Assembly: GCF_913776365.1 (NCBI RefSeq) | Contig: NZ_CAJYMO010000115.1 | Coordinates: forward strand, 1-36,805 | Direction of reading: 5' to 3' | From: an uncultured Chryseobacterium sp. | GTDB taxonomy: Bacteria > Bacteroidota > Bacteroidia > Flavobacteriales > Weeksellaceae | DNA length: 36,805 nucleotides | Part shown: piece after piece, positions 15,915 to 25,600 of the stretch | Layout: every line of letters starts with the position of its first letter | Numbering within the stretch: position 1 is the stretch's first letter | The notes under the pieces: model-generated | The model's database searches: none | What the model was told of the DNA's origin: nothing | Seen by the model: the letters and a program-made list of their open reading frames with translations, nothing else | Program-made: the position numbers and the translations under genes

Positions 15915-16577
15915 ATTGACTTTACTTCACAAAGTTTATGCCATGCAGGATATCTGATGGGTGGCATCCCATTAAAATATATCAAATAATTAATTGAAAT
16001 TCAAATATTTAAAGCACTTACAGTTACCGGCACATGTGGTACATAAAGCAAAACAGCATTTATTATCTGAATCATAACCTACAGGAATTCATTTGCTATT
16101 TTTAGATTTAGGCTAAACATAAAACTTTATCATCTTTTAAAAAATATTTCTTATTGTATCCTCAGGCGGCAGTCAGTCTTTCCGGCCCGTGAGAAGCACC
16201 TGAAAACAAAAAGCCGGGGATCCGCTGAAAAACATTGAAATAATCAAGGGAAGATCCTTTTTGCCTGATGAAAGCAATGGAAGCCCTGAATGACACGGCC
16301 AGGCCCGAAGTTTCCGTTTACGGATTCTGCAGCAGGGAAAAAAGAGAACATTTATGCAGGAGCCGGAAGCTTTCGGAATACATGAGGAGAGCCGTTCAAA
16401 TGGAAGTATGTATCCCCTTTTGATTTGCACAAGTATGCATTTGCCATTTTCTTCTGCATATTACGTGATACTTACTGCAGGTTTACAAATATTCTTTATA
16501 TCTTTGTATGCTGTTCCGGCTGTGTAAGGTTGCAGCGGGAGCAGATTGATCGCCAATAATCCGGAAATATTAAAGTG
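15915..16577. other. Long non-coding divergent spacer between the YqcI operon and the receiver genes
   Basis: 663 bp with no gene I can support. An 85-codon minus-strand frame (16173-16430) shows no family or plausible composition. The left half is AT-rich and should hold the operon promoter, though no exact -7 box was found; the nearest is TAAACTTTG with one extra spacer base (15930-15938). An inverted repeat ATGGG/CCCAT with a 6-bp loop (15957-15972) lies 42 bp upstream of the YqcI start and could be an operator. The right end contains the -7 box for the receiver gene. Confidence 0.4.
16499..16506 (+). promoter_or_regulatory. -7 box for the first receiver gene
   Basis: TATCTTTG is an exact TAnnTTTG match, 71 bp upstream of the ATG at 16578. 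Confidence 0.4.
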
Positions 16578-16970
16578 ATGCATAAGAAGAAGATATTGAT
16601 TTTCGATGACGACCATGCTCTTTTGGATGTCCTGAGCATTGTCTTTTCCGAGGATGGTTACGAAGTGGAAATTTCGGAAACCTGTCATGATATTATTGAA
16701 AGGGTCTCCAAGTTCAGTCCGGACCTGATCCTTATGGATAATTACATCCCTGAGATCGGCGGAACCGAAGCCATAAAGCTTCTGCGTACTTACGATCAGT
16801 TCAACCACATCCCTGTTATTTTCATCAGCGCCAGCAGTAATATCGTAGCTCTGAAAAACGCCTCAAAGGCAGATGATTTCCTGCGTAAGCCTTTCGATCT
16901 TTATGAACTGGAGAAGCTGATTGCCAAATACCTCAGTGATTCCTATGTAAAGAACAGCAGCATCCGATAA
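16578..16970 (+). CDS. Single-domain response regulator (receiver only)
   Basis: CheY-like receiver of 130 residues with no output domain. The acidic pair is in ILIFDDDHALL, the phosphoacceptor is Asp54 in LILMDNYIP, the Thr/Ser position is in IFISASS, and the conserved Lys is in FLRKPFD. The ATG at 16578 is used; a GTG one codon earlier is equally possible. Stand-alone receivers normally act by protein-protein contact or as phosphorelay intermediates. It lies on the same strand as the second receiver and the two kinases that follow, separated by 435 bp from the next gene. The cognate kinase is probably one of these, but that is inference. Confidence 0.9.
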   Translation: MHKKKILIFDDDHALLDVLSIVFSEDGYEVEISETCHDIIERVSKFSPDLILMDNYIPEIGGTEAIKLLRTYDQFNHIPVIFISASSNIVALKNASKADDFLRKPFDLYELEKLIAKYLSDSYVKNSSIR

Positions 16971-17405
16971 GCCGGATATATGACTTGCGGTACCACGGAT
17001 AGGCGGTCGGCCTTTCTGCTTCTATGGTTTATAAAAATCATCCGCAGAACCTGTCTGCGAAAGAGATGCCGGCCATCTCCGGCGTGTGCCCGGATATGCG
17101 GAACAACTACCCTGTCAGACGCTTTATCTTACTACGTTTTTATTTCAGGGATAAGGTAATGCCCGATCGGCAATCTCATGCTCTCAAATCTTTTTTACTG
17201 CATGATGCTGTTGTCTTGAAAATCAGCCATTCTTGTGAATGCTTAAAAAATTCAGCTTTTTTTACGGTCTTATTTTTAAAATATAAATTACCGGAAAATT
17301 GATGAAACCGTTTAAACACAGGCTTCATCTTAATATTTTGGTAAAGCAGATATAATTTTTAGCCGGAAAAAACCCGGATTGGTGTAATTCTTGATTGGCA
17401 AAGGG
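16971..17405. other. Spacer between the two receiver genes
   Basis: 435 bp with no supported gene. A 92-codon plus-strand frame (17024-17302) has no recognisable family, no domain pattern and a Cys/Phe-rich random look, so it is not called. The last 120 bp are AT-rich and probably carry the promoter of the second receiver gene. Confidence 0.35.
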
Positions 17406-17762
17406 ATGAGAAAAATCTTTTTGGTAGAAGATAATGAAGATATTAGAGAAATTCTGGAGCTTTTTCTTGTTTCCGAGAACTATGACGTAAAATCATTTGC
17501 TACCGTAGGCGAATTTTCAGAAAGGGATATCCACGTTACACCCGATCTTTATCTGTTTGACGTAATGCTTCCTGACGGTTCAGGAATCGATCTTTGCAGG
17601 CAGGTAAAGCAGGATAAAGAAAATAACGGCATTCCGGTCATCATTATGAGCGCCCATGCTCATCTTGTGCAGATGGAAAACATGTGCCAGCCTGATGATT
17701 TTATTGCAAAACCGTTTGATATAGACAATGTCCTTACAAGGATCCAGAATATTATTCACTGA
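17406..17762 (+). CDS. Single-domain response regulator (receiver only)
   Basis: CheY-like receiver of 118 residues. It starts IFLVEDNEDI with the acidic pair, phosphoacceptor Asp52 in LYLFDVMLPDGSG, Ser in VIIMSAHAH and Lys in FIAKPFDID. The ATG at 17406 is preferred over the upstream TTG at 17391 because it is preceded by AAAGGG and gives the standard family N-terminus. It is not a close copy of the first receiver, so this is not a recent duplication. The PAS/GAF kinase follows 274 bp downstream and is a plausible partner. Confidence 0.9.
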   Translation: MRKIFLVEDNEDIREILELFLVSENYDVKSFATVGEFSERDIHVTPDLYLFDVMLPDGSGIDLCRQVKQDKENNGIPVIIMSAHAHLVQMENMCQPDDFIAKPFDIDNVLTRIQNIIH

Positions 17763-18004
17763 TGTATTACACTACAAAAATCGCAGTTTAGCACACAGCT
17801 TCATTTCGGTAACAGGCTTTTTACGGCCTCAGTGAAGTAGTCACTTCTTTTTTCGGCGCATTTGATCCTATCCCGGATGTTGTTTGTCACCTGAATTCTA
17901 TGATGACAGACTATCCGATGCGCTGATGATCCCCCTTCTACCTGTTCATTTTCAATTTTTATTGCTGATTCCTGTTTCAATGGCAGAAATTTTGATACCT
18001 CAAT

Positions 18005-18012
18005 TATCTTTA
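18005..18012 (+). promoter_or_regulatory. Near-consensus -7 box for the PAS/GAF kinase
   Basis: TATCTTTA differs from TAnnTTTG only in the last base and lies 24 bp before the ATG at 18037. It supports that start over the TTG at 17884, which would lie upstream of this promoter. Confidence 0.35.
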
Positions 18013-18036
18013 TTGAATATTGAATCAAAAGGACCG

Positions 18037-20046
18037 ATGACTCATTATGCTCAAAAAATAAACGGAAAATGCGAGATGGCTGATGCCATCAGGGAATTTC
18101 CGTGGCAAAATACAAGCCTGGGAGACAGCTCCGGATGGGACGATCATTTCATCGCCCATGTCAATATGATACTTGCCTGTCCGTTTCCGATGATCATCTG
18201 GTGGGGAAATGAAAATATACAGGTGTACAATGACGCCTGCAAAAAACTTATCAGTTCCCGGTACGGCAACCGGCATCCTGCTGCACTTGGTGCCAGGGCA
18301 CAGGACTGCTGGCCTGAAGCCTGGGAAACCATACAAAAAAAATTAGCCCTACTGGAAACTGACCCGCACGGCGTTTTTGAGGAAGATAAGCCAATCCCCC
18401 TTTACAACAACGGTTTCCTGGAGGAAATGTACTGGACCTTCAGTTACAGCAGGCTGCAGAATTCTGAAGGCCATGATTCGGGAACCCTTGTCATATTCAA
18501 AGAAACAACAGCGGCAAACAGGGAACTCCGGCGCGAGAGGGAAGAAAAAAGCTTCCTGCTGACCCTGGCGGATAAACTGCGTAAGCTTCCGGGAACAGAA
18601 GAGATTGAGCATTCCGCAGCCTGTGAAATCATGGAGTACTTTCAGGCTGATGAGGCTGGCTTTGCAGAGCTGGATATTGAATCCGGATCAGTAAGTATCC
18701 GCGTAGAAGTTTCAAAACAAAAAAAAGACGCTCCGGCCGGTGAACAGCATTTTCTCTCCGGCATCATCAAAGAATCAAAACTGCCTTTTCAGGAGCCCTG
18801 CATCTCCGGAAGATATACCGTCTTCTGCGTACTGGTTTCGGAAACTCCAACGAAGAACTGCTTTTTTTTCATCTGTCATGAAAAAAAGTTAATGTGGGAC
18901 GATCACCGGCGCTCGGCACTCGCTGAAGCCGTCCGGAAAACCGGAGAAATAGCTTCGGCAGCAGCAATACAGCAGCAGACGGCAGTCTCTGAATACCGTT
19001 ACCGTGCCCTGTTCGAAAGCATTGATGACGCTTTTATGGTGATTGATTTTATTTACGATACAGAAGGAAAGCCCGTTAATTATACTTTTATCAATACCAA
19101 TCCTGCATTCGAGACCCAGAGCGGACTTAAAGATGTGGTGGGAAAAACCATTCTGGAAATTATGCCCGGTATTGAGGATGCGTGGATCCGGACGTATGGT
19201 GCCGTATCCATCCAAGGCAAGCCTATCCAGTTTGAACAATATAACGAAGGAACCCAAAGATACTACGAAGTATTTGCGTCGCCTGTAAAGGAATGCCCCG
19301 GTCAGGTGGTGGTGGTTTTCCGGGATATTACGGATAAGAAACGGGAAATTGAAATGAAAAATAATTTCCTGAGTCTTACCAGTCATGAACTGAAAACTCC
19401 GTTAACTTCCATTTATACCTACTTTCAGCTGGCCCAGCGGATGAACAATGCCCGAAAATATGAAAAGGCTTCCCTGTTAATGGAAAAGGCAGGAAACCAT
19501 CTGGTAAAAATGACGTCTATCATTAACAGCTTTCTGGAGCTTTCCAGGCTGGAAGGATCTTCGGCATCGCTTCATGAAGATGCCTTTGATATTGCAGCTC
19601 TTGCAGAGACATGCGTTAAAGAAGCCGGTCTGCAGTACAGCAATCATCATTTTGCCATTCATACGGATGGCCCCGCCTTTATTTCCGGTGATCAGGAAAA
19701 ACTGGCACAGGTCATTCAGCACCTTATCTCAAACGCCGTTAAATATTCTGAAAGGAATACGGTGATCTCCGTATCCTGCAGAATATCCGGAGATGAAGTA
19801 AAAACCAGTATTGAAGATCAGGGAATAGGGATTGATGAGACTGCCCGTGAACATATTTTCAAGAAATTCTTCAGGGTAAACAATAACCCGGTCACCGGAG
19901 TTTCCGGCTTTGGGCTCGGACTTTACCTGAGCAATGAAATCCTGAAACTTCACCGTACCAAACTTATGGTAAACAGTATGGTAAACAGAGGTTCCGTTTT
20001 CCATTTCAGCCTTCCGGCTGTCAAAGGCCGTCCGGACTTATCATGA
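18037..20046 (+). CDS. PAS-GAF-PAS sensor histidine kinase
   Basis: Cytoplasmic kinase of 669 residues. The N-terminal PAS-like domain (about 20-160) has IIWWGNENIQVYNDACKK and HPAALGARAQDCWPEAW, a pattern typical of many multi-PAS kinases. A poorly conserved GAF-like stretch covers about 170-300. A second PAS (about 318-435) begins YRALFESIDDAFMVIDF. His450 lies in the H-box LTSHELKTPLTS, followed by an ATPase domain with HLISNAVKYSE, DQGIGID and GFGLGLYLSNE. The start at 18037 is chosen because the extra 51 residues of the longer frame from TTG 17884 are hydrophobic and unlike the family, and a -7 box sits at 18005. The bacteriophytochrome follows after a 174-bp gap with its own promoter. 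Confidence 0.92.
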   Translation: MTHYAQKINGKCEMADAIREFPWQNTSLGDSSGWDDHFIAHVNMILACPFPMIIWWGNENIQVYNDACKKLISSRYGNRHPAALGARAQDCWPEAWETIQKKLALLETDPHGVFEEDKPIPLYNNGFLEEMYWTFSYSRLQNSEGHDSGTLVIFKETTAANRELRREREEKSFLLTLADKLRKLPGTEEIEHSAACEIMEYFQADEAGFAELDIESGSVSIRVEVSKQKKDAPAGEQHFLSGIIKESKLPFQEPCISGRYTVFCVLVSETPTKNCFFFICHEKKLMWDDHRRSALAEAVRKTGEIASAAAIQQQTAVSEYRYRALFESIDDAFMVIDFIYDTEGKPVNYTFINTNPAFETQSGLKDVVGKTILEIMPGIEDAWIRTYGAVSIQGKPIQFEQYNEGTQRYYEVFASPVKECPGQVVVVFRDITDKKREIEMKNNFLSLTSHELKTPLTSIYTYFQLAQRMNNARKYEKASLLMEKAGNHLVKMTSIINSFLELSRLEGSSASLHEDAFDIAALAETCVKEAGLQYSNHHFAIHTDGPAFISGDQEKLAQVIQHLISNAVKYSERNTVISVSCRISGDEVKTSIEDQGIGIDETAREHIFKKFFRVNNNPVTGVSGFGLGLYLSNEILKLHRTKLMVNSMVNRGSVFHFSLPAVKGRPDLS

Positions 20047-20078
20047 TATTGAATCTGAACAACTGACAAGATTACACT

Positions 20079-20101
20079 TATCAGCGTGATAGATATTTTT
20101 T
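20079..20101 (+). terminator. Weak terminator after the PAS/GAF kinase
   Basis: TATCA (20079-20083), loop GCG and TGATA (20087-20091) form a short stem followed within 3 bases by six T residues. The stem is short, so confidence is low. Confidence 0.35.
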
Positions 20102-20134
20102 ACAGCCCAACTAATAAACCGGAAAAAAAACAAT

Positions 20135-20146
20135 GTACATTTGTAC
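20135..20146 (+). promoter_or_regulatory. Bacteriophytochrome promoter -7 box embedded in a perfect palindrome
   Basis: TACATTTG (20136-20143) is an exact -7 box. It lies within GTACATTTGTAC, a perfect inverted repeat of 5-bp arms with a 2-bp centre. A dimeric regulator bound here would cover the promoter. The box is 77 bp upstream of the start codon at 20221. Confidence 0.45.
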
Positions 20147-20220
20147 CATAGGCAATAGGTTCTGAATACTTTTATGTTTTAGAATTGTATTGCTTTAAAC
20201 TAAATTGCCCGTCATTATTT

Positions 20221-22431
20221 ATGAAAAAAGACGCTCTGGATTTATGCAGCCAGGAACCAATTCACATTCCAGGCTACATACAGGCTCACGGCCTGCTCAT
20301 TATCATCGATCAGAAAGGTGATATTTTGTATTGCAGCGAAAATGTTCTGCAGCTCACCGGCCTTGTACCTTCCGGGGTATTGGGAAAACCGGTAACCCTT
20401 CTTAACGGATTCTTCGGGAAGCCGGAAAACCAACGGTTTATTGAAGACCTCATCCGCCTTTCCTGGCAGGGCCGGGAATTCAAGCCTCTGAACCCTTATG
20501 TCGTTGAAATTGAGCGCCAGCCGTACAATATGATCCTCTCTATGTCGGGTGTCAACTACATCCTTGATTTTGAGCCGGAAGCATCAGACCTCTTTACTGA
20601 TCCGCAGAATACGGTAGGAGCCAGCCTGTCCCAGATGCTTGCTGACCGGGATTTGCAGACCATTCTGGACAATGCTGCAGTACAGATCAGGAACATTATT
20701 CATTATGACCGGATCATGATCTATAAATTCCATGGTGACGGACACGGCGAAGTGGTTGCCGAAGACCGGGAAGACCATCTGGAAACCTGGCTGGGGCTGC
20801 ACTACCCTGCTGCCGATATCCCACAGCAGGCACGGGAGCTGTATATGCGTAATTTTACCCGTCTGATTGCCAACGTAGCCGATACGCCTGTTGCGATACT
20901 GGGTAGTACCGGAGCCCCGGCAGATCTTACCAACAGCTCGGTAAGAGCCGTTTCCCCCATACACATCAGGTACCTGAAAAATATGGGCGTCAATTCCAGT
21001 TTCAGTGTCTCTATTATTGTTGATAACCAGTTGTGGGGACTTATTGCCTGTCATAATTACAGCCCGCGGTTCATTAATTTTAAACAGCGCGAAACCGCCA
21101 AGCTGATCGGACAGGTTCTCAGCTCATGCATCGGATTAAGAAACCAGGAAAAGCTGCAGCAGGACAGCATCAGTCTCCAGACAGTAGTCATGGAAATCAC
21201 CCGGAGCCTGCTGAACAGTGACCGGACTGCAGCGTTCATCAGCGACTGTGCTGAAACCATCCTCAGCTCCTACCGCGCCACCGGGGTTTCTTTTCTTTTC
21301 GAAGGGGAGATTTACAGTTTCGGGGAGGTGCCTGATCATGAACAGATTCTTGAGATTGCCATGGAAATCGGAAAGAACGAACAGGGCTTTATCTCTTCAG
21401 ACAATTGCGCCCAGAGCTTTCCTTCCCTTTCCGTGTGCAGCAGCCGCTTCGCCGGAATACTGGGATGCAGGCTGACGCAGGATCTGAAAGACTGCCTGAT
21501 CCTCTTCAGACCTGAGCTTTCCCTGACTGTACGCTGGGCCGGAGATCCTTCAAAAATTGTTAATTTCGATGAGAACGGCCAACCTTTCATTTCTCCCAGA
21601 AATTCTTTTGAACAGTGGACCCAGGAAGTAAAGAACAGTTCGGAAAAGTGGTCTTCTACGGAAATAAAGACACTGCTTGAAATCCGGGATGAAATCAATT
21701 TTGCTATTGGCCGCAAGACGACGGAACTCCGCATCCTGAACGAAAAGCTGCGCGATGCCTATGCAGAGCTGGACTCTTTTGCCCATACGGTGTCCCACGA
21801 CCTGAAGACTCCGCTGACCGCCATCAAAGCTTTTGCTGAGCTCATCCAGAGAAAGACGGCGGAAAATGATGTCAGAATGATGTCCGCCCGGATCGTGGAC
21901 AATTCCGAAAGGCTGTACCGTATGATCCAGACCGTTCTGGAGTACTCAAAGGTAGGGCAGCAATACATCAATAAAGAAAAAGTAGAAATGGGCTCCCTCC
22001 TGCATGAGATCAGGGAACAGCTGATGGTAGGGAAAATTAATGATAACCTGCAGGTTAATATTCAGTCTGCTCCTGATGTGGAAGGCGACCCTATCCTGAT
22101 TTTCCAGGTTTTCCTCAATATTATCGAGAATGCAGTGAAATACTCCCACAAGGTTGCATCACCTGTGGTTTCAGTAGAAGGTTTTGTAGAAAACAATGAA
22201 GTGGTCTACAAAATAAAAGACAACGGAATAGGCATCAACGCCGAACAGCAGTCCAAGATTTTCGGGCTGTTCAACAGGGTCGGCAAAAGCGAGGAATTTG
22301 AAGGGAACGGCGTTGGACTGGCTACCGTAAAAAAAATCATGACCCGCCACGGAGCTTCTATTCATGTGGAAAGTATTGAAGGAGAAGGAAGTACCTTTAT
22401 CCTGAAATTTCCGACAGGAGAAGTGGCATAA
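20221..22431 (+). CDS. bphP: Bacteriophytochrome histidine kinase (PAS-GAF-PHY-HisKA-HATPase)
   Basis: Red/far-red light sensor kinase of 736 residues that binds biliverdin. The chromophore cysteine is Cys9 in DLCSQEPIHIPG, aligning with the N-terminal Cys of bacterial phytochromes. The GAF domain carries PAADIP (196-201, canonical PASDIP) and His248 in SPIHIRYLKNMGV. The PHY tongue shows the W-x-G element (VRWAGDPSK, about 437-445) and PRNSF (459-463, PRxSF). The kinase part has His526 in VSHDLKTP, an N-box (NIIENAVKYS), G1 (KDNGIGI) and G2 (GNGVGLATVKK). The ATG at 20221 is used because it gives the normal short N-terminal extension before the Cys. No haem oxygenase gene (biliverdin source) is in the window. 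The nearby single receivers are candidate partners. Confidence 0.95.
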   Translation: MKKDALDLCSQEPIHIPGYIQAHGLLIIIDQKGDILYCSENVLQLTGLVPSGVLGKPVTLLNGFFGKPENQRFIEDLIRLSWQGREFKPLNPYVVEIERQPYNMILSMSGVNYILDFEPEASDLFTDPQNTVGASLSQMLADRDLQTILDNAAVQIRNIIHYDRIMIYKFHGDGHGEVVAEDREDHLETWLGLHYPAADIPQQARELYMRNFTRLIANVADTPVAILGSTGAPADLTNSSVRAVSPIHIRYLKNMGVNSSFSVSIIVDNQLWGLIACHNYSPRFINFKQRETAKLIGQVLSSCIGLRNQEKLQQDSISLQTVVMEITRSLLNSDRTAAFISDCAETILSSYRATGVSFLFEGEIYSFGEVPDHEQILEIAMEIGKNEQGFISSDNCAQSFPSLSVCSSRFAGILGCRLTQDLKDCLILFRPELSLTVRWAGDPSKIVNFDENGQPFISPRNSFEQWTQEVKNSSEKWSSTEIKTLLEIRDEINFAIGRKTTELRILNEKLRDAYAELDSFAHTVSHDLKTPLTAIKAFAELIQRKTAENDVRMMSARIVDNSERLYRMIQTVLEYSKVGQQYINKEKVEMGSLLHEIREQLMVGKINDNLQVNIQSAPDVEGDPILIFQVFLNIIENAVKYSHKVASPVVSVEGFVENNEVVYKIKDNGIGINAEQQSKIFGLFNRVGKSEEFEGNGVGLATVKKIMTRHGASIHVESIEGEGSTFILKFPTGEVA

Positions 22432-22470
22432 CATGCGCCGGCCGGCAGTACAGGCCGGTATTCCATATAA

Positions 22471-22518
22471 AAATCCTGCACGGATTCCGTTTTTAAAGAA
22501 CGGATCCCTGCAGGATTT
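22471..22518. terminator. Long imperfect hairpin, likely bidirectional terminator
   Basis: AAATCCTGCA (22471-22480) pairs perfectly with TGCAGGATTT (22509-22518). The inner arms GGATTCCGTT and AACGGATCC pair imperfectly around a TTTAAAG loop. It lies 40 bp after the phytochrome stop and 166 bp after the convergent M60 gene, so it can serve both. Confidence 0.55.
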
Positions 22519-22683
22519 ATCCATTACCGGAAGATATTAATGCCTTTTGATTTTCAGGTAATCAACTTTGGATTTTATACCGTTACATTTCAAGAGTGTT
22601 TTCTATTAAACAAAATACGGGTGGCCCGCTTATGTAACCCGGTTTTCACTTATGTTGAAAGGCATCCGGATTTTCAGGAAATT

Positions 22684-25600
22684 CTATTCTTTTATAATTT
22701 TTACCTGATGATGGTGGCTGTTTTCTTTTACGGAAAGAATATAGATGCCTGATTTCAGGTGCTGCATACAGGAACTGAACATATTACTGACGCTATCTGC
22801 AGAATTTTCTTCTGAGAAAAGAAGTTTACCTGTGGCATCATGAAGACTGGCGCTGATTGTATCGCTGCTTTTCAGAACAAGATTTATCTTTTCCCCGTTT
22901 TTAACAGGATTCGGATAGACACTGAAATGGATAGCCTCCGGGACCGGATCAGTAACAGCTAAGACAGTAGCCGGATATACCAGGATTTTCTGCCCGTTAT
23001 ACCCTACAGCAAATACCTTTTCTGCACTTACCGGAAAATCAACAAATGTTTTTGCGAGCGTAGGATCTCCTGTTCCCACGATTGAAACACTGATCAGTTG
23101 ATTCGAGGCAGTATAGGTTTCAAAAGCAACGGCATTGTTCCATTTGGAATTATCGGTCTGCAGAAAGCGGCCTTCGCTGTTGGTTATTACCTGTGCCCCA
23201 ATCCCCGTAGTTCCTGAAACCGGAAGCTTGTTTTTATATGTATTAACACTATTGGCTGAAATATAGTTGATCACAGGAGAAACCGGCTTGGCATACCCTT
23301 TTGAAACCACATAGTTTTTTACTCCGTCAATCATGCTCTGGGTAATGGTGAGCTGTCCGTTGTAATAATCGGTAATCATGGAATTGATAGGTCTCAGAAA
23401 TCCTGTATCCGTAAAAAAATCGGTAAGGTCTTCCTGTACCGCATCGCAGGTATTCTTGACGAAATTCATCACCAGCTGCCCCTGCGTCAATTGTGATTCA
23501 TCTGTCTGTATCACTTTATCGGCCACGTTGGCAAACCAGTGTGCGTAATCTATGCCTGCAGCCGGTACTGTGGGCACCGTCGCATTTTCGTCGGACATAT
23601 CAGAGTCAAATGCCAGGGCAGCTGCATTTTTGGAAGCTCCTGCCAGCTGATAATAGAGCTCAAGCTGCCAAAAAGGAACCAATGTCCTGAATTGGGGATC
23701 CTGAGGATTTACAAAATCAGTCCTGAACTGATCTGCATAGCTTTTCCCGTTGATTTTTGTCTGGATGATAAATTCCCCATACCGGTTTCCTTCGATCTGC
23801 GGAAAAGCGGTTTTATCTCCTGCTTCATCCTCCAGACGGGTAAGCCTGTTATTTCCAGCCGGGGTATACAGGTTATAATAGGCCCATAAGGAATACAGAT
23901 TATTGGTAATTTCAGTAGTTCCTGTCCATCGCAATCCGGGCCTGATCTGATTGACATGCCCCAACTCATGAGCAACGCCCCAGAGCCCCAGCCCGCTGCC
24001 GGAAGCTGAAGCGGCTGTCCCCCAGGTCAGGTCCAGATGTACCCCGAGCCCACCGGCAAACCAGCCGCCCGTAGACTCTGTATAGACCAGCTGCCGGTTC
24101 TTAACATTTTTACTGAACTTAAAAAAGCCCATCATCTCCCTTTGTGATTTGGCAATCATATCGTATTTGTCGATCAGCGGCTGCGCATCGGTATAATGGA
24201 AACTGCTGACTGCAGATTTATCGATCACCAGTTTGGTATAGTATCCTTCGATATCAACTTTAGGATATACATCGTTGGAAAGGGTCTCCATCCATTCTGC
24301 AGAGGGAGTCCCTTTTTTAAACCAGCCATTTACAATCCCCCCGGTGATGTTGACGGTGATGTCCGGTGCATTGGCATCATCCGTGAAATAGGAAATATAT
24401 CCCAATCCTGCATGGGTAACGGAAATAATATTGATCCCGTTCTGCAGCTGATAACTTTTTTCCGGAGAAGAACCCTCTGTGGCAAAGTCCCTGACTTTCA
24501 GGTAAACCGTGTGGGCAGCACTGATATCCCGGGCAAATACAACAACCTGGGTATTGGCTTTAAATGCGATCCCGGTAGGATTCTCATATCTGTTATATGC
24601 CCCTATTTTATAAGAGGTACTAACGGACTCTACCGTTCTATAAGGGCTGAAAGTCTGAACCCGATACTTTTTATGGTACGTATTGTCAAAGAGGCACTGG
24701 GCAAGTCCTTTGATGAACGGCGAAGCAATAGCACTGATGTCCTGCTGGGTAATTCCCGGTTTCAGGGTGCTGAAAACAGCGTCATTGAAAATATTGGAAT
24801 AACTGGACGGGTTGAAGCCATTCGGAGGAAAGCGGAAAAACTCCATCTCGGCACAGCTGGCAAAATTATTTTTTCCGTCCAGCACTTCAATTTTTAAGGT
24901 AAGAGGAACAATAGGCGATGGGAACACAACTGTTTTTATATCACCGTTCAATCCGAAATTCTGTGTTGTAAGCGTTACATAGCCGGGATTGGAAACAGTA
25001 GTATAGCTGATTTTCACATGCCCGAAATGCCCGTTTTCGCCTCCATCCTGCCGGGGTGTATATTTTAGATAATCTACTGTCGTGGTTCCGTCGAATTGAT
25101 AGATCAGGGTAATCGGGAATGTTGCTGATGTACTGTTCCAATCCGAATGATAAAGGGTATTAATATTGCCGTCAAAAGATTTCTCAATATTTTCTCCCGG
25201 CTGGAAACTGGACGCGGATGAACCCGCAGCCAGCGGCAATACCGGAAGATCTGAATATCCGGAAAATTCTCCTGTCTGAAGGGAGCATTCTGACTGTACG
25301 GGATCCATCTGCTCAGCAGAATAAAATTCCATTTCAGCACAGCTCGAAAAATTACCGTAAGCACTGAAGACGTCGATCCGGATTACCGCCGGATGAGCAA
25401 TAGCAGATGCCAGATTGATTGTCTTGGCTGCATTATCTGCAGGAAAAGACATTATACCTGTAGCGTCCGTGAAGGTTCCTGGAGACGACTGGGTAGAATA
25501 AGAGACTTTAATACTTGTCCAGATGCCATTATATCCGGATGTCCGGGGCTTGTAAATCAGCTGACTGACGCTCTTTACCCGGCTGGAAAAATAGAAGCTC

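Noticed and set aside
16173..16430. 85-codon minus-strand frame
   Set aside because: No family, no start context, unusual Cys/Arg/Leu composition; treated as non-coding.
17884..18036. N-terminal extension of the PAS/GAF kinase from TTG
   Set aside because: The extension is not like the family and lies upstream of a near-consensus -7 box at 18005.
24196..24897. 233-codon open frame on the plus strand
   Set aside because: Antisense to the M60 peptidase gene; no family resemblance.
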